DNA of 64,000 nucleotides from Nonomuraea corallina (GCF_027620315.1 NZ_JAPNNL010000006.1:27388-91387), one strand, 5' to 3'. Shown: positions 8,398 through 16,709, counted from the stretch's first letter. Notes: generated by a model from the sequence alone, not told the origin. Numbers and translations are program-made.

Positions 8398-9647
8398 CGG
8401 CGCCCGCCGCCGTCGACGCGACCGGCACGCTCCTGTTGCGCCCGCTCAGCATCCAGGCGGACGACGACCCGGACAGCGTCATCGTCGGACGGCCGGAGCT
8501 GGGCGAGTTCGTCAGCCTGCCCGCCCTCTACGGCAAGGCGGTCGAGCTGCTCGGCGACGGCCTCCCGGTCGGCGTGGTCCAGCGCCGGATCGAGGACGAG
8601 CACGACGTCGAGCTGGATGTCGTGCAGCTCGTGGAGGCGCTCGTCGACCTCGGCTTCGTGGCCCGGCTGAACGACGTGGACCTGCCGGACGCGGCCGACG
8701 AGGCCCCGCCGCCCCATCTGCCCTGGCTGGCCGAGAGGCACGTGGGGTGGCTGTTCGGCCGCCCGATGGGGGTGCTGTGCGCGGTCCTGGTCGGCGCGGC
8801 GGTCGTGACTCTGTTCGGCCGGCCCGATCTGGTGCCCGTGTACCACGACTTCTTCTGGAGTGACTACATCGGGCTCACGACGCTGGTCAACACCGCGATG
8901 TTCTCGGTGGTGATCAGCCTGCACGAGCTGATGCACCTGGCGGCGGCGCGATCGCTCGGCACGCCCGCGCGCATCGGGTTCGGCACCCGGCTGCACAACC
9001 TGGTCGTGCAGACGGACGTCACCGCCATCTGGTCGGTGCCGAGGCGCTCGCGTTACCGCGTCTACCTGTCCGGCACCTACTGCGACCTCTTCCTCCTGGC
9101 GATCCTGCTGCTCGTGCTCGCCTACGCGAACCCGCCGGAGGAGGTCGCGGCGCTCCTGCGGGCCCTCGCGCTGATCACCATGCTGAGCGTGCCGATCCAG
9201 GCACACGTCTACATGCGGACCGACTTCTACTTCGTGCTCGCCGACCTCCTGCGCTGCCGCAACCTGTTCGGCGACGGGCTCGACTACGCCCGCTACCTGC
9301 TCCGCCGGGCGGTCGCCGTCGTCAGGCGGACGCCGCCCCCCGCCGACCCGAGCACCGAGCTGTCCGCCCGCGAACGGCGGGCGGTGCGGATCTACGCGGT
9401 GCTGCTCGTCCCCGCCGCGACGATCGCCCTCGGCACGTTCGCGATCTACACCCTGCCGATCATCGTCAGCTCGCTGCTCCAGGCGCTGGTCGCCGTCTGG
9501 GGCGGCCTGAACGGCGGCTCCGCGCTGCAGGGCGTCGACGGCGGCCTCTTCCTGCTGGTCGAGGGCGGCATCCAGGTCCTGTTCGTGGTCACGTTCATCC
9601 GGTCGCACCCCCACTGGTTCCGCCGCGGGCGGTCGTCCGGCGCGTGA
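8394..9647 (+). CDS. M50 (site-2-type) membrane metalloprotease with N-terminal RRE-like region
   Basis: This 417-residue protein starts inside the stop of the E1 gene, so the two are translationally coupled. Residues about 20-105 again look PqqD/RRE-like (LPALYGKAVELLGDG, VEALVDLGFVARL). Then come several hydrophobic segments with the zinc motif HELMH at 177-181 and a conserved GTYCDLF helix that fits the second half of an M50 active site. Further membrane helices follow at about 330-410. M50 proteases cut within or near the membrane; here the likely job is leader removal or processing of the 31-residue peptide, possibly with export. Not recognised as a member of a named RiPP family. Confidence 0.82.
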   Translation: MTAPAAVDATGTLLLRPLSIQADDDPDSVIVGRPELGEFVSLPALYGKAVELLGDGLPVGVVQRRIEDEHDVELDVVQLVEALVDLGFVARLNDVDLPDAADEAPPPHLPWLAERHVGWLFGRPMGVLCAVLVGAAVVTLFGRPDLVPVYHDFFWSDYIGLTTLVNTAMFSVVISLHELMHLAAARSLGTPARIGFGTRLHNLVVQTDVTAIWSVPRRSRYRVYLSGTYCDLFLLAILLLVLAYANPPEEVAALLRALALITMLSVPIQAHVYMRTDFYFVLADLLRCRNLFGDGLDYARYLLRRAVAVVRRTPPPADPSTELSARERRAVRIYAVLLVPAATIALGTFAIYTLPIIVSSLLQALVAVWGGLNGGSALQGVDGGLFLLVEGGIQVLFVVTFIRSHPHWFRRGRSSGA

Positions 9648-9651
9648 GGGG

Positions 9652-10677
9652 TCAGGCGGGACCGGTGCTCTCGCGTACGACCAGCTCGGGCTCGACCAGG
9701 CGGCGGGCCGGCTCCGTGTGGCCGGCCATGCGGTCGAGCAGCAGGTGGAAGGCGTGCCTGCCGACCTCGCCGAACTCCTGGCGGACCGTCGTCAGCGGCG
9801 GCCAGAAGTAGGCCGCCTCCGGGATGTCGTCGAACCCGACCACGCTCACCTCGTCCGGCACCCGGCGGCCCGCCTCGCGCAGGGCGCGCATGAGGCCGAG
9901 CGCCATCTGGTCGTTGCCCACGAAGATCGCCGTCACCGACGGGTCGTCGGCGAGCCGCCGGCCCAGCTCGTGGCCCGAGCGCGGGCTCCAGTCGCCGCGC
10001 AGCGGTTCGGGCACCGGCCGGCCCTCGGACTCCAGGACCTCGCGCCAGCCGTCGATCCGGTAGTTGGCGTCCAGCCAGTCGACCGGCCCGCCCAGGTGGT
10101 GGACGGTCCGGTGGCCCAGGTCGAGCAGGTGGCGGGTGGCCCTGGCCGCCCCGGCGCGCTGGTCGACGGTGACGACGGGGACGGGGATGTCCTCACCGGC
10201 GTCGACCGCCACCACGGGCAGGTCGCGCGGCAGGTGGCGCAGGCCGTCGGCGGCGGACTCGTGCGGGGCCAGGATGACGACGCCGTCGACCGCCTGGGCG
10301 CGCAGCCGCCGCACCGCCTCCTCGATGGAGCGCCTGCTGAGCTGGCTGAGGCTGGCGATGCTGACGCTGTAGCCGCTCAGCCTGGCCGTCTGCTCGATGC
10401 AGTAGAGGGTGGACGCGGGACCGTACAGGGTGGTGTCGATGCTGACCACGCCGAGCACGCCCGAGCGGCCGGTGACGAGCTGGCGCGCGGCCAGGTTGGG
10501 CCAGTAGTCGAGCTCGCGGACGGCCGCGAGGACCCGCTCGCGGGTCTCCGCGCGCACCCGGTGCGGCGCGTTGAGCACCCGCGAGACCGTCATCGCCGAG
10601 ACCCCCGCCAGCGCTGCCACGTCACCCAGCACGGCGGGCTTGCGCGGGGCCTCGGTCTCGTCTCCTGCGCCGGCCAT
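9652..10677 (-). CDS. LacI-family transcriptional regulator
   Basis: This 341-residue protein has an N-terminal helix-turn-helix (VAALAGVSAMTVSRVLN, about residues 18-35) and a periplasmic-binding-like sugar domain ending with the family signature VSVVGFDDIPEA and TTVRQEF. It is convergent with the M50 gene, 4 bp away. A likely operator, TAACGCTAACA, lies 26 bp upstream of its start and is identical to a core in front of the arabinofuranosidase gene at 2287, so it probably represses itself and that enzyme, with an arabinose-type sugar as inducer (inference). Confidence 0.92.
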   Translation of the reverse strand: MAGAGDETEAPRKPAVLGDVAALAGVSAMTVSRVLNAPHRVRAETRERVLAAVRELDYWPNLAARQLVTGRSGVLGVVSIDTTLYGPASTLYCIEQTARLSGYSVSIASLSQLSRRSIEEAVRRLRAQAVDGVVILAPHESAADGLRHLPRDLPVVAVDAGEDIPVPVVTVDQRAGAARATRHLLDLGHRTVHHLGGPVDWLDANYRIDGWREVLESEGRPVPEPLRGDWSPRSGHELGRRLADDPSVTAIFVGNDQMALGLMRALREAGRRVPDEVSVVGFDDIPEAAYFWPPLTTVRQEFGEVGRHAFHLLLDRMAGHTEPARRLVEPELVVRESTGPA

Positions 10678-10702
10678 GCGTTCCCCCTCGTGATGTCCGC
10701 AT

Positions 10703-10713
10703 TAACGCTAACA
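10703..10713. promoter_or_regulatory. Putative LacI autoregulatory operator
   Basis: TAACGCTAACA, preceded by AT, lies in the intergenic region just upstream of the LacI gene start at 10677. It repeats the core at 2186-2196 exactly. Confidence 0.55.
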
Positions 10714-10790
10714 GGAGGAAATCCCGGCTTGGCGCCCGGATGATTGACGGAACGAGTAACAGAATGAGGTTCCACCACGGAGGAGGACCG

Positions 10791-12209
10791 TTGAACCTGC
10801 CCGAGACCGGGATGACCGCCGACGAGCTGCTCGCGGAGCTGGCCCGGCTCACCGAGCACGACCTGCCCGTGCGCGGCGGTCAAGTGACCTCCTACGTGTA
10901 CGACACCGGCCGGCCGGAGGTGCACGAGGCGGCGGCTCGCGCGTACGCCGCGATGCTGGAGGTCAACTGCCTGGACCCGACGGCTTTCCCGAGCATCGTC
11001 GAGATGGAGAAGCAGGTCGTCGGCGCGGTCGCGGACCTGCTGGGCGGCGGGCACGGCGTCTTCACCAGCGGCGGCACCGAGTCGATCATGCTGGCCGTGA
11101 AGGCGGCCCGCGACGCGGCGGGCAGGGACCGGCCCAACCTGGTGCTGCCGGTCACCGCTCACCCGGCCTTCCACAAGGCGGCCCACTACCTGGGCGTGGA
11201 GGTCAGACCGGTGCCGGTGGACCTCGCGACGTTCAAGGCCGACGTGCGGGCGGTCTCGGAGGCGATGGACGAGGACACGGTGCTGGTCGTCGCGTCGGCT
11301 CCCTCGTACCCGCAGGGGGTGATCGACCCCGTCGGGGAGATCGCCGCGGTCGCGGCGGAGGCGGGCGTGCTCTGCCACGTGGACGCGTGCGTGGGCGGGT
11401 GGCTGCTGCCGTGGCTGCGCGAGGCGGGCGCGGACGTGCCGCCGTTCGACCTGTCGGTGCCGGGGGTGACGTCGCTCTCCTGCGATCTGCACAAGTTCGG
11501 GTACGCGCCGAAGGGGGCGTCGGTGGTGCTGTTCGCCGACCCGGCGATGCGGCGGCGGGCGTACTTCGCGTCGGCGGCCTGGCCCGGCTACACGATCATC
11601 AACGCGACCGTGCAGAGCTCCCGCTCGGCGGGGCCCCTCGGCGGGGCGTGGGCCACCTTACGGGCGCTCGGCCGCGAAGGGTACGTCGCGCTGGGGAAGG
11701 CCACGCTGGAGGCGGCGGACCGGCTGCGCGCGGGCCTGGCCGGGATCGGCGGGCTGCGGGTGCTGGGCTCGCCGGAGTCGACGCTGGTCGCGTTCACCGG
11801 CGACGACGTGGACGTGTTCACCCTCGCCGACGAGGCGCGGGCGCGCGGGTGGTTCCTGCAGCCGCAGCTCTCGTACGCGGGCATCCCGGCGAACCTGCAC
11901 ATCACGGTCACGGGGGTGACGCTGGCCGGGGTGGACGCGATGCTCAAGGTGATCGCCGAGTCGGCTGAGGCCGCCCGGCGGCTCGGGCCGCCCGTCGTCC
12001 CCGACGGGCTGGTGGAGCTGATCAACGGGCTGGACCTGGACACCCTGGACGACGCCACGTTCGCCGAGCTGGCCGCCTCGGTGGGGGTGGACCTGCGGCC
12101 GGGGGCCGGCCAGCCCCGGATGGCCGTGGTCAACGCCGTGCTGGACGCGCTCCCGGCCGAGCTGCGGGAGGCGATCCTGGTGCGGTTCCTGTCGGTGATC
12201 TACAGCTAG
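10791..12209 (+). CDS. PLP-dependent decarboxylase/lyase, sphingosine-1-phosphate lyase-like
   Basis: This 472-residue fold-type I PLP enzyme carries FTSGGTESIMLAV, CHVDACVGGW and CDLHKFGYAPKG, where the Lys of HKFGY is the expected PLP-binding residue. The set resembles sphingosine-1-phosphate lyase (Dpl1) and group II decarboxylases more than amino-acid aminotransferases. TTG 10791 is chosen because GGAGGAGG lies about 4 bp upstream; ATG 10764 in frame would be an alternative. There is no signal peptide or membrane anchor, unlike eukaryotic S1P lyases. It has no operon partner. The substrate (a phosphorylated amino alcohol or an amino acid) is not determined by sequence reading. Confidence 0.8.
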   Translation: MNLPETGMTADELLAELARLTEHDLPVRGGQVTSYVYDTGRPEVHEAAARAYAAMLEVNCLDPTAFPSIVEMEKQVVGAVADLLGGGHGVFTSGGTESIMLAVKAARDAAGRDRPNLVLPVTAHPAFHKAAHYLGVEVRPVPVDLATFKADVRAVSEAMDEDTVLVVASAPSYPQGVIDPVGEIAAVAAEAGVLCHVDACVGGWLLPWLREAGADVPPFDLSVPGVTSLSCDLHKFGYAPKGASVVLFADPAMRRRAYFASAAWPGYTIINATVQSSRSAGPLGGAWATLRALGREGYVALGKATLEAADRLRAGLAGIGGLRVLGSPESTLVAFTGDDVDVFTLADEARARGWFLQPQLSYAGIPANLHITVTGVTLAGVDAMLKVIAESAEAARRLGPPVVPDGLVELINGLDLDTLDDATFAELAASVGVDLRPGAGQPRMAVVNAVLDALPAELREAILVRFLSVIYS

Positions 12210-12223
12210 TACCGTTCGCGTTC

Positions 12224-13197
12224 GTGCCCCCGTTACCGCGCCCCGTCCTCGCCGCCTGGTGGGCCGCCGTCGTCGTCGCTCTCGTACCCACGTGGTGGTG
12301 GTGGGGGAGCAGTTGACACCGGAAACGCTGGAGGAGCTGGAGTGGGGCACCACCGACATCTACGGCATGGTTCGCGCTTTCGGCAGCGTGAAGCCGACGC
12401 CGGTGCTGTCGGCGCTGGCCGACGACCTCGGCATGATCGCGGAGCTCGCGTACACCTGGGCGCTCCCGGCGTTGCTGGTGCTGGCCGGGTTCCTGGGCTG
12501 CCTGCGGCAGAGCGACCCGGAGGCGTTGGGGCGGCGGGTCGCGTGGGGGCTGGTGGCGGTGGCGGCGGCGGGGCCGGTCACCGCGGTGGATCTCTCGCTG
12601 ACAGTTCTCAGCCCGGAGTGGTTCGCCGCCATGGCCGACTGCTGGGGGCGTGACCAGGTCTGCTACCTGCTCGCGGCCCTGCTGGTGCTGGCCGCCTCGC
12701 TCGGCATGCCGCGCCGTCCCGGCCCGGCCCCCGAAGGGACCGGGCTCAGGGCGGCGGCGCTGCTGGCCGATTACGTGATCTTCTCCGTGGCGCTCGGGCT
12801 GGTGACGCCGTTGCTCTCCGATAGCCGCCGCTTCCTCCACTCCGACGGTTTCCGAGGGCTCCTCTCCCTTCTGGAGCCGGAGATACTGCCGTCGGGCGAC
12901 GAACTGGCCACGCTGGGGCTGCTGTTCCTGTACGTGTGGATCCCGCGCGGCACGACCGTCGGCAAGCGGCTGGTCGGGCTGCGGGTGGAGGGTGCCGGGG
13001 CAGGGAAGGCGGCGCTGCGGGCGCTGCTCTTCCCCGTCGCCGTGCTGTGGCCGGTCTACGGGGTGTTGTGGCTGGCCGCCGACGTGCTCTGGTCGTTCGT
13101 GGACCGGGACGGGCGGATGCTGCACGACCGGCTCCTGGGTACTTCCGTCACCTTCACCAGGGGGCATCCGGCCACCCTGACGCCATCTGTGCCGTGA
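12224..13197 (+). CDS. RDD-family membrane protein, apparent frameshift near its N terminus
   Basis: The gene appears to start at GTG 12224 (PPLPRPVLAAWWAAVVVALV, a membrane helix), but this frame hits TGA at about 12314, after a GTGGTGGTGGTGGGGG run. The rest continues in another frame to 13197: membrane helices, then an RDD domain with VGKRLVGLRVEG and MLHDRLLGTSV. A partial copy at 17984 reads without a break across the same point, which supports a one-base loss here, either genuine or a sequencing error. The function of RDD proteins is poorly defined (some are linked to ion exchange). If translation starts after the shift, GTG starts near 12292 are possible. Confidence 0.7.
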
Positions 13198-13295
13198 GCC
13201 CTCCATCTTGCCTCGCGATCAGCGTGGCCTTGCTATCTCTCGCCGCCGACCGCCGCCCAGACACTGACGATCCGCTGACCGTGGATAGAGGGATT

Positions 13296-13311
13296 TCAGA
13301 ACGTGTTCTGA
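13296..13311. promoter_or_regulatory. 16-bp palindrome TCAGAAC-GT-GTTCTGA
   Basis: A perfect inverted repeat with 7-bp arms and a 2-bp centre, in the spacer between the RDD gene and a gene remnant. The AACnnGTT core is like sites of TetR-type repressors such as KstR. No regulator or intact target is next to it, so it may be an orphan site. Confidence 0.35.
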
Positions 13312-13503
13312 TATGGAGCCTTCACCCTGGAACTGGTCGAAGCACTCTCCGACGCGGCCGAGCTCGACGTCGATGCCACCACCCGCGAGGTCGTCGCGGG
13401 CTGGCGAGCCACCGCCAGAATCAAGGCCGACCCTGCACATTACGCCGAGGCCCGCAAGCCCATCAGCGGCGACTTCGGCCCGGTGACACGAGCCGCCCCA
13501 TAG
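13312..13503 (+). pseudogene. Remnant of a small antitoxin-like protein
   Basis: An open stretch of about 63 codons follows an in-frame TGA at 13309 and has no normal start codon. It reads LELVEALSDAAELDVD, GWRATARIKADPAHY and ends GDFGPVTRAAP. This type of tail is familiar from small actinomycete antitoxin-like proteins (Phd-type), but I cannot confirm the family. It appears to be the 3' part of a truncated gene. Confidence 0.4.
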
Positions 13504-13536
13504 CCGGAGCAGGTCGCGTTCCGGGCAAGTCAGGAG

Positions 13537-13986
13537 TCACCTGAGGAACTCTTCCGCACCCTCGAACTCAGACGTCGGGAGCACACCCAGCGTGGAGACC
13601 TCGGCCCAGGCCAGGTTCCAGCGCCGCGGCACGGACCGGGTCCCCCACCTGATCGCGGTCTGCTCAACCAGCCACAGACCACGACCACCGCACTCATCGT
13701 CACCCGGCCGGCGAGAACGAGGAACCGTCGCCGCACCCTCATCGATCACCTCGATCCTGGCCAGCACGTCGGTAACCCCGAAGACCTTCACCCTCACCAG
13801 CCCGCCCGGCCGCCCTGACGCGGTATGCAGCACGGCGTTCCCTGCCAGCTCACTCGCGACAAGCCGGGCACCGTCCACATCGCGATGCCCGGCCACCATC
13901 AGAGCGTCAGCCACCCAGCGGCGAACCAGGCAGACCCACGCCGCGCTCCCTGGAATCGTCAGCTCCACCAGAGTCCGCTCGCTCAC
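13537..13986 (-). CDS. Histidine-kinase-like ATPase, anti-sigma (RsbW) type
   Basis: This 149-residue protein is a lone HATPase domain with N box ELAGNAVLHT, DEG and GRGLWLV, as in the RsbW/SpoIIAB-like ATPases common in actinomycetes. These bind sigma factors or anti-sigma antagonists and may phosphorylate the latter. GTG 13986 overlaps the stop of the upstream gene (GTGA), so the two are co-translated. A PP2C phosphatase 1.5 kb away is the natural opposite of such a kinase, but the genes are not in one operon. Confidence 0.85.
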   Translation of the reverse strand: MSERTLVELTIPGSAAWVCLVRRWVADALMVAGHRDVDGARLVASELAGNAVLHTASGRPGGLVRVKVFGVTDVLARIEVIDEGAATVPRSRRPGDDECGGRGLWLVEQTAIRWGTRSVPRRWNLAWAEVSTLGVLPTSEFEGAEEFLR

Positions 13987-14243
13987 TGCGCCACCTCCCA
14001 CACCCGTTCGAACGCGTTCTCGTCCCGCACCTCCACCCACCGATCACGGCCTCGTCCCCACGAGAACACCCACCTCTCGCCCCGCAGAGAAGCCCGTACG
14101 AGCAACGGCCCCGACGCTCGCCGGACTGTGACGCACGGCTCGTCACGCCTCGGCAGCTGCACCGAAACAGCCAGCCCACGCCTCGCCAGGCCCCATGCGA
14201 GCTGCGTCAGGTAATGGAACTGCACCTGCTCACGAGTCGGCAT
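13983..14243 (-). CDS. Hypothetical 86-residue protein, partner of the ATPase
   Basis: Starts at ATG 14243 (MPTREQVQFHYLTQL) and ends overlapping the GTG of the ATPase gene. It has no recognisable domain. It is basic and Trp/Arg-rich near the end (WVFSWGRGRDRWVEV). Tight coupling to the RsbW-type ATPase suggests a common function. A long upstream extension of the frame has no coding character. Confidence 0.7.
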   Translation of the reverse strand: MPTREQVQFHYLTQLAWGLARRGLAVSVQLPRRDEPCVTVRRASGPLLVRASLRGERWVFSWGRGRDRWVEVRDENAFERVWEVAQ

Positions 14244-14615
14244 GGAACGTTCCAGAATGTTCTCTCTCCGTTTGCGTCGCATTTGATCCAACCGCCCTTC
14301 GTGCGCGAAGCCGATCCAGCCCGACCACTGCGCCAAACCAAACTGCACACGGGCGCAAGACCCATGACGACCCCACCGAAGTAGCCCGCCCGGCCACCCC
14401 GTCGGCCACCTGGAGGACAGCGCGCGCGTTGACCGCCTGCGTTTCTGCCGGTCCGGCGGCCAGGGCCGGGGTCCCCATCGGGGGTCTGGTACGGAGGCGC
14501 TGCGGGTTGCCGAGGTGGGGGCAGGCAAAGGTGCCGCTGGTAGCGGAGCCGCATGTCGGGCGGTTGGCGCAATTTGGCGTGCTGGTTGTGTCTACTGTCT
14601 CCTTGTACGACGAAA

Positions 14616-14695
14616 TGTCCGGGGACAATCCTTGGCTTGTCTGGGACCATGGTGAACGCGAGAGGGAGCCGTGTCAAGGATTGGTCGGGGACAAT
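14616..14695. promoter_or_regulatory. Three related GntR-type boxes upstream of the GntR gene
   Basis: The 469-bp spacer 14244-14712 has no gene. Near its right end are ATGTCCGGGGACAAT (perfect arms TGTCC/GGACA), TTGTCTGGGACC at 14638-14649 and GGTCGGGGACAAT at 14683-14695. The last ends about 18 bp before the GntR start. They look like autoregulatory operators; binding is inferred. Confidence 0.5.
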
Positions 14696-14712
14696 CTCGG
14701 AAAGGGAGTAGC

Positions 14713-15537
14713 ATGCAGCACTCGCGCTATCTGGACATCGCAGCGGAGATCAGGCGCAGGGTTGAGGCCGGCGAATGGGAGCCGGGCTCCCGCCTTCCCC
14801 GACTCAACGATCTCGCGGCCGAGTACGGCGCGAATCGCGACACCATCGGTCGAGCCATCGCGGCGCTGGAGTCCCAAGGCGTGTTGTGGGCCGTGCAGGG
14901 CCGGGGCATCATCGTCCGGCACGGGATGATGCGCCTTCGCAGACCGCGCGGGAACCTGGTGAAGCGCAACAGGGCCACGCCCAGCGCCGGTTACTCCTTC
15001 CCCTCGGCCTCCGGCCAGGAGAAGTGGAAGCACCACATCACCCCCTTGGCAGGCCACGAACCACTGACCGACCCGAGGATCGCCAAGCTGCTGGGCGTCG
15101 AACCGGACACACCCGTCATGCGCCGGTTCCGGGTCACCGGGCCCGAGTCCGAGCCGCCCTTTCAGATCAACATCTCGTGGATACATCCGCGGGGAGTGGC
15201 CGACGCCCCCGAGACGGCGTCCGAGGACCCCGGCCCAGGCCACTGGCTGTACCTGCTGGAGAAGGCCGGCCACTGGCCGATCAGTTGGACCGAGTTCCAC
15301 CGGGCACGCACCCCGACCCCCGACGAGGCGCGCCTGCTGGAGATCCCGATCAGCCTGCCCGTCCTGGAGATCGTGCGCGTAGGCACATCCGGAGCGGACG
15401 GCAAACCGATCGAGGTCACCGAGTACATCGTCGCCGGCGATCGGGTGGAAACCGTGCACGTGCTGCATCGAGACGAGTCCGCGCGATCCCCCTGGCCCGA
15501 CATCCCAAGCCCCGACCAGGTCGAGACCGGCAGGTGA
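14713..15537 (+). CDS. GntR-family regulator with UTRA domain
   Basis: This 274-residue protein has an N-terminal GntR winged helix (IAAEIRRRVEAGEWEPGSRL, LAAEYGANRDTIGRAIAAL) and a C-terminal UTRA-like effector domain (about 105-260). ATG 14713 has AAAGGGA about 8 bp upstream; an upstream in-frame GTG is less likely. The PP2C gene follows 6 bp later, so the two probably form an operon, with the boxes at 14616-14695 in the promoter. The effector ligand is unknown. Confidence 0.88.
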   Translation: MQHSRYLDIAAEIRRRVEAGEWEPGSRLPRLNDLAAEYGANRDTIGRAIAALESQGVLWAVQGRGIIVRHGMMRLRRPRGNLVKRNRATPSAGYSFPSASGQEKWKHHITPLAGHEPLTDPRIAKLLGVEPDTPVMRRFRVTGPESEPPFQINISWIHPRGVADAPETASEDPGPGHWLYLLEKAGHWPISWTEFHRARTPTPDEARLLEIPISLPVLEIVRVGTSGADGKPIEVTEYIVAGDRVETVHVLHRDESARSPWPDIPSPDQVETGR

Positions 15538-15543
15538 ACGCCC

Positions 15544-16284
15544 ATGAGCCGCCTCACCGTTGAAGCGTCCGCCCGCACACACATCGGACTCGTACGCCGC
15601 CACAACGAGGACGCCGTTTACGCGGGTCACCACCTGTTCGCGGTCGCCGACGGCCTCGGCGGGCACGCGGCCGGCGACGTGGCCAGCTCCACGGTGATCG
15701 ACACCCTGAAACCGTATGACCGCGTGCACTCGCCGCCGGATCTCCCTGACGTGCTCGGACACGCGATCCACGCCGCGAGTCTGGCGCTGCGCGACAGGAT
15801 CGCGATCGACCCGGACGCCGCGACCATGGGCACCACCCTGGTGGCCATGCTCTGGTCCGGGACGACCGCGGTCGTGGCCAACATCGGCGACTCGCGGGCA
15901 TACCTGCTGCGAGATGGCGACCTGACCCAGATCAGCGAAGATCACACCTACGGCAATCTGGTGGCGGACGCGGCCGACGTGCCCAATCTGTCCGAGAAGA
16001 TCGCACGATTTCTCGACGGCCGCGCCGACGGGCGCTCCCCCGACCTGAGCCGGCGACAGCTCCACTCGGGAGATCGGTATGTGCTGTGCTCGGACGGCTT
16101 GAGCGGCGTCGTGCCCACCGGGGTCATGCGGGCTGTCCTGGACTCGACCACTGATCCGGGCGACGCGGCCGAGCGGCTGGTCGCGCTGGCTCTGGAGAGT
16201 GGCGGGCCGGACAACATCACTGTGGTCGTCATAGACGTACGCAGCGACGACGACGATCCGGTGGTGGAGACAGCCTCGTGCTGA
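15544..16284 (+). CDS. PP2C-type Ser/Thr protein phosphatase
   Basis: This 246-residue protein is a single-domain soluble PP2C (PPM) phosphatase. Metal and catalytic motifs are all visible: RRHNEDA, ADGLGGHAAGD, GDSRAYLLRDG, CSDGLSG and GPDNITVVV. It would remove phosphate from Ser or Thr of proteins, for example targets of the Pkn-type kinases that actinomycetes carry (one starts at 63281). It follows the GntR gene by 6 bp. A fragment of a second copy lies at 17713-17832. Confidence 0.92.
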   Translation: MSRLTVEASARTHIGLVRRHNEDAVYAGHHLFAVADGLGGHAAGDVASSTVIDTLKPYDRVHSPPDLPDVLGHAIHAASLALRDRIAIDPDAATMGTTLVAMLWSGTTAVVANIGDSRAYLLRDGDLTQISEDHTYGNLVADAADVPNLSEKIARFLDGRADGRSPDLSRRQLHSGDRYVLCSDGLSGVVPTGVMRAVLDSTTDPGDAAERLVALALESGGPDNITVVVIDVRSDDDDPVVETASC

Positions 16285-16410
16285 CCGCGTGAGACAGCCG
16301 GTCGGCGTCGCGGAGTTCGGGGCGGCGGTGACCGGGCCGAGGTTGATGATCACCTGCTCGTCCTCGCGACAGGTGCGTTCGGCCTCGGTCATGACGCGTT
16401 CTCGCGCGCC

Positions 16411-16709
16411 TCGTTGACGCAGCGGAAGCCGGGGACGAGGTGAGCGCTGACGGTCCAGGGCGGCGTCCGAGGCGATGTGGAAGGTGGCGCTCTCCCCCGA
16501 CAGGAGGGTGACCAGCATGGTGTCCACCGAGGCGGCGAGGTCCAGCCGGTCAGGGAAGAGCGCCACGTCACGCAGGATCGCCCAGGCGGTGACCGTGACG
16601 CGGTAGCCGCCATCCACCGTGTCCACCGCCGCGTCGTAGGCCGCCGGAGGGAAGGCCACGGCCGGGTCCTCGGCGAAGAAGAACCGGGTGCGCTCGTCGC
16701 CAAGGCGCT
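16411..16709 (-). pseudogene. Partial copy A of the GH2 gene 3' end
   Basis: About 300 bp align closely, base by base, to the last 300 bp of the intact GH2 gene (18474-18770). On the minus strand it reads FFFAEDPAVAFPPAAYD, GGYRVTVTAWAILRD and VDTMLVTLLSGESATFHI, then shifts frame and ends with FRCVNEAREN. It has no start and ends abruptly at both sides, so it is a dead duplicate. The flanking 16285-16410 and 16710-16781 hold nothing I recognise. Confidence 0.85.

Noticed and set aside
13296..13311. LexA (SOS) box
   Set aside because: The spacing between GAAC and GTTC is 2 bp rather than 4.
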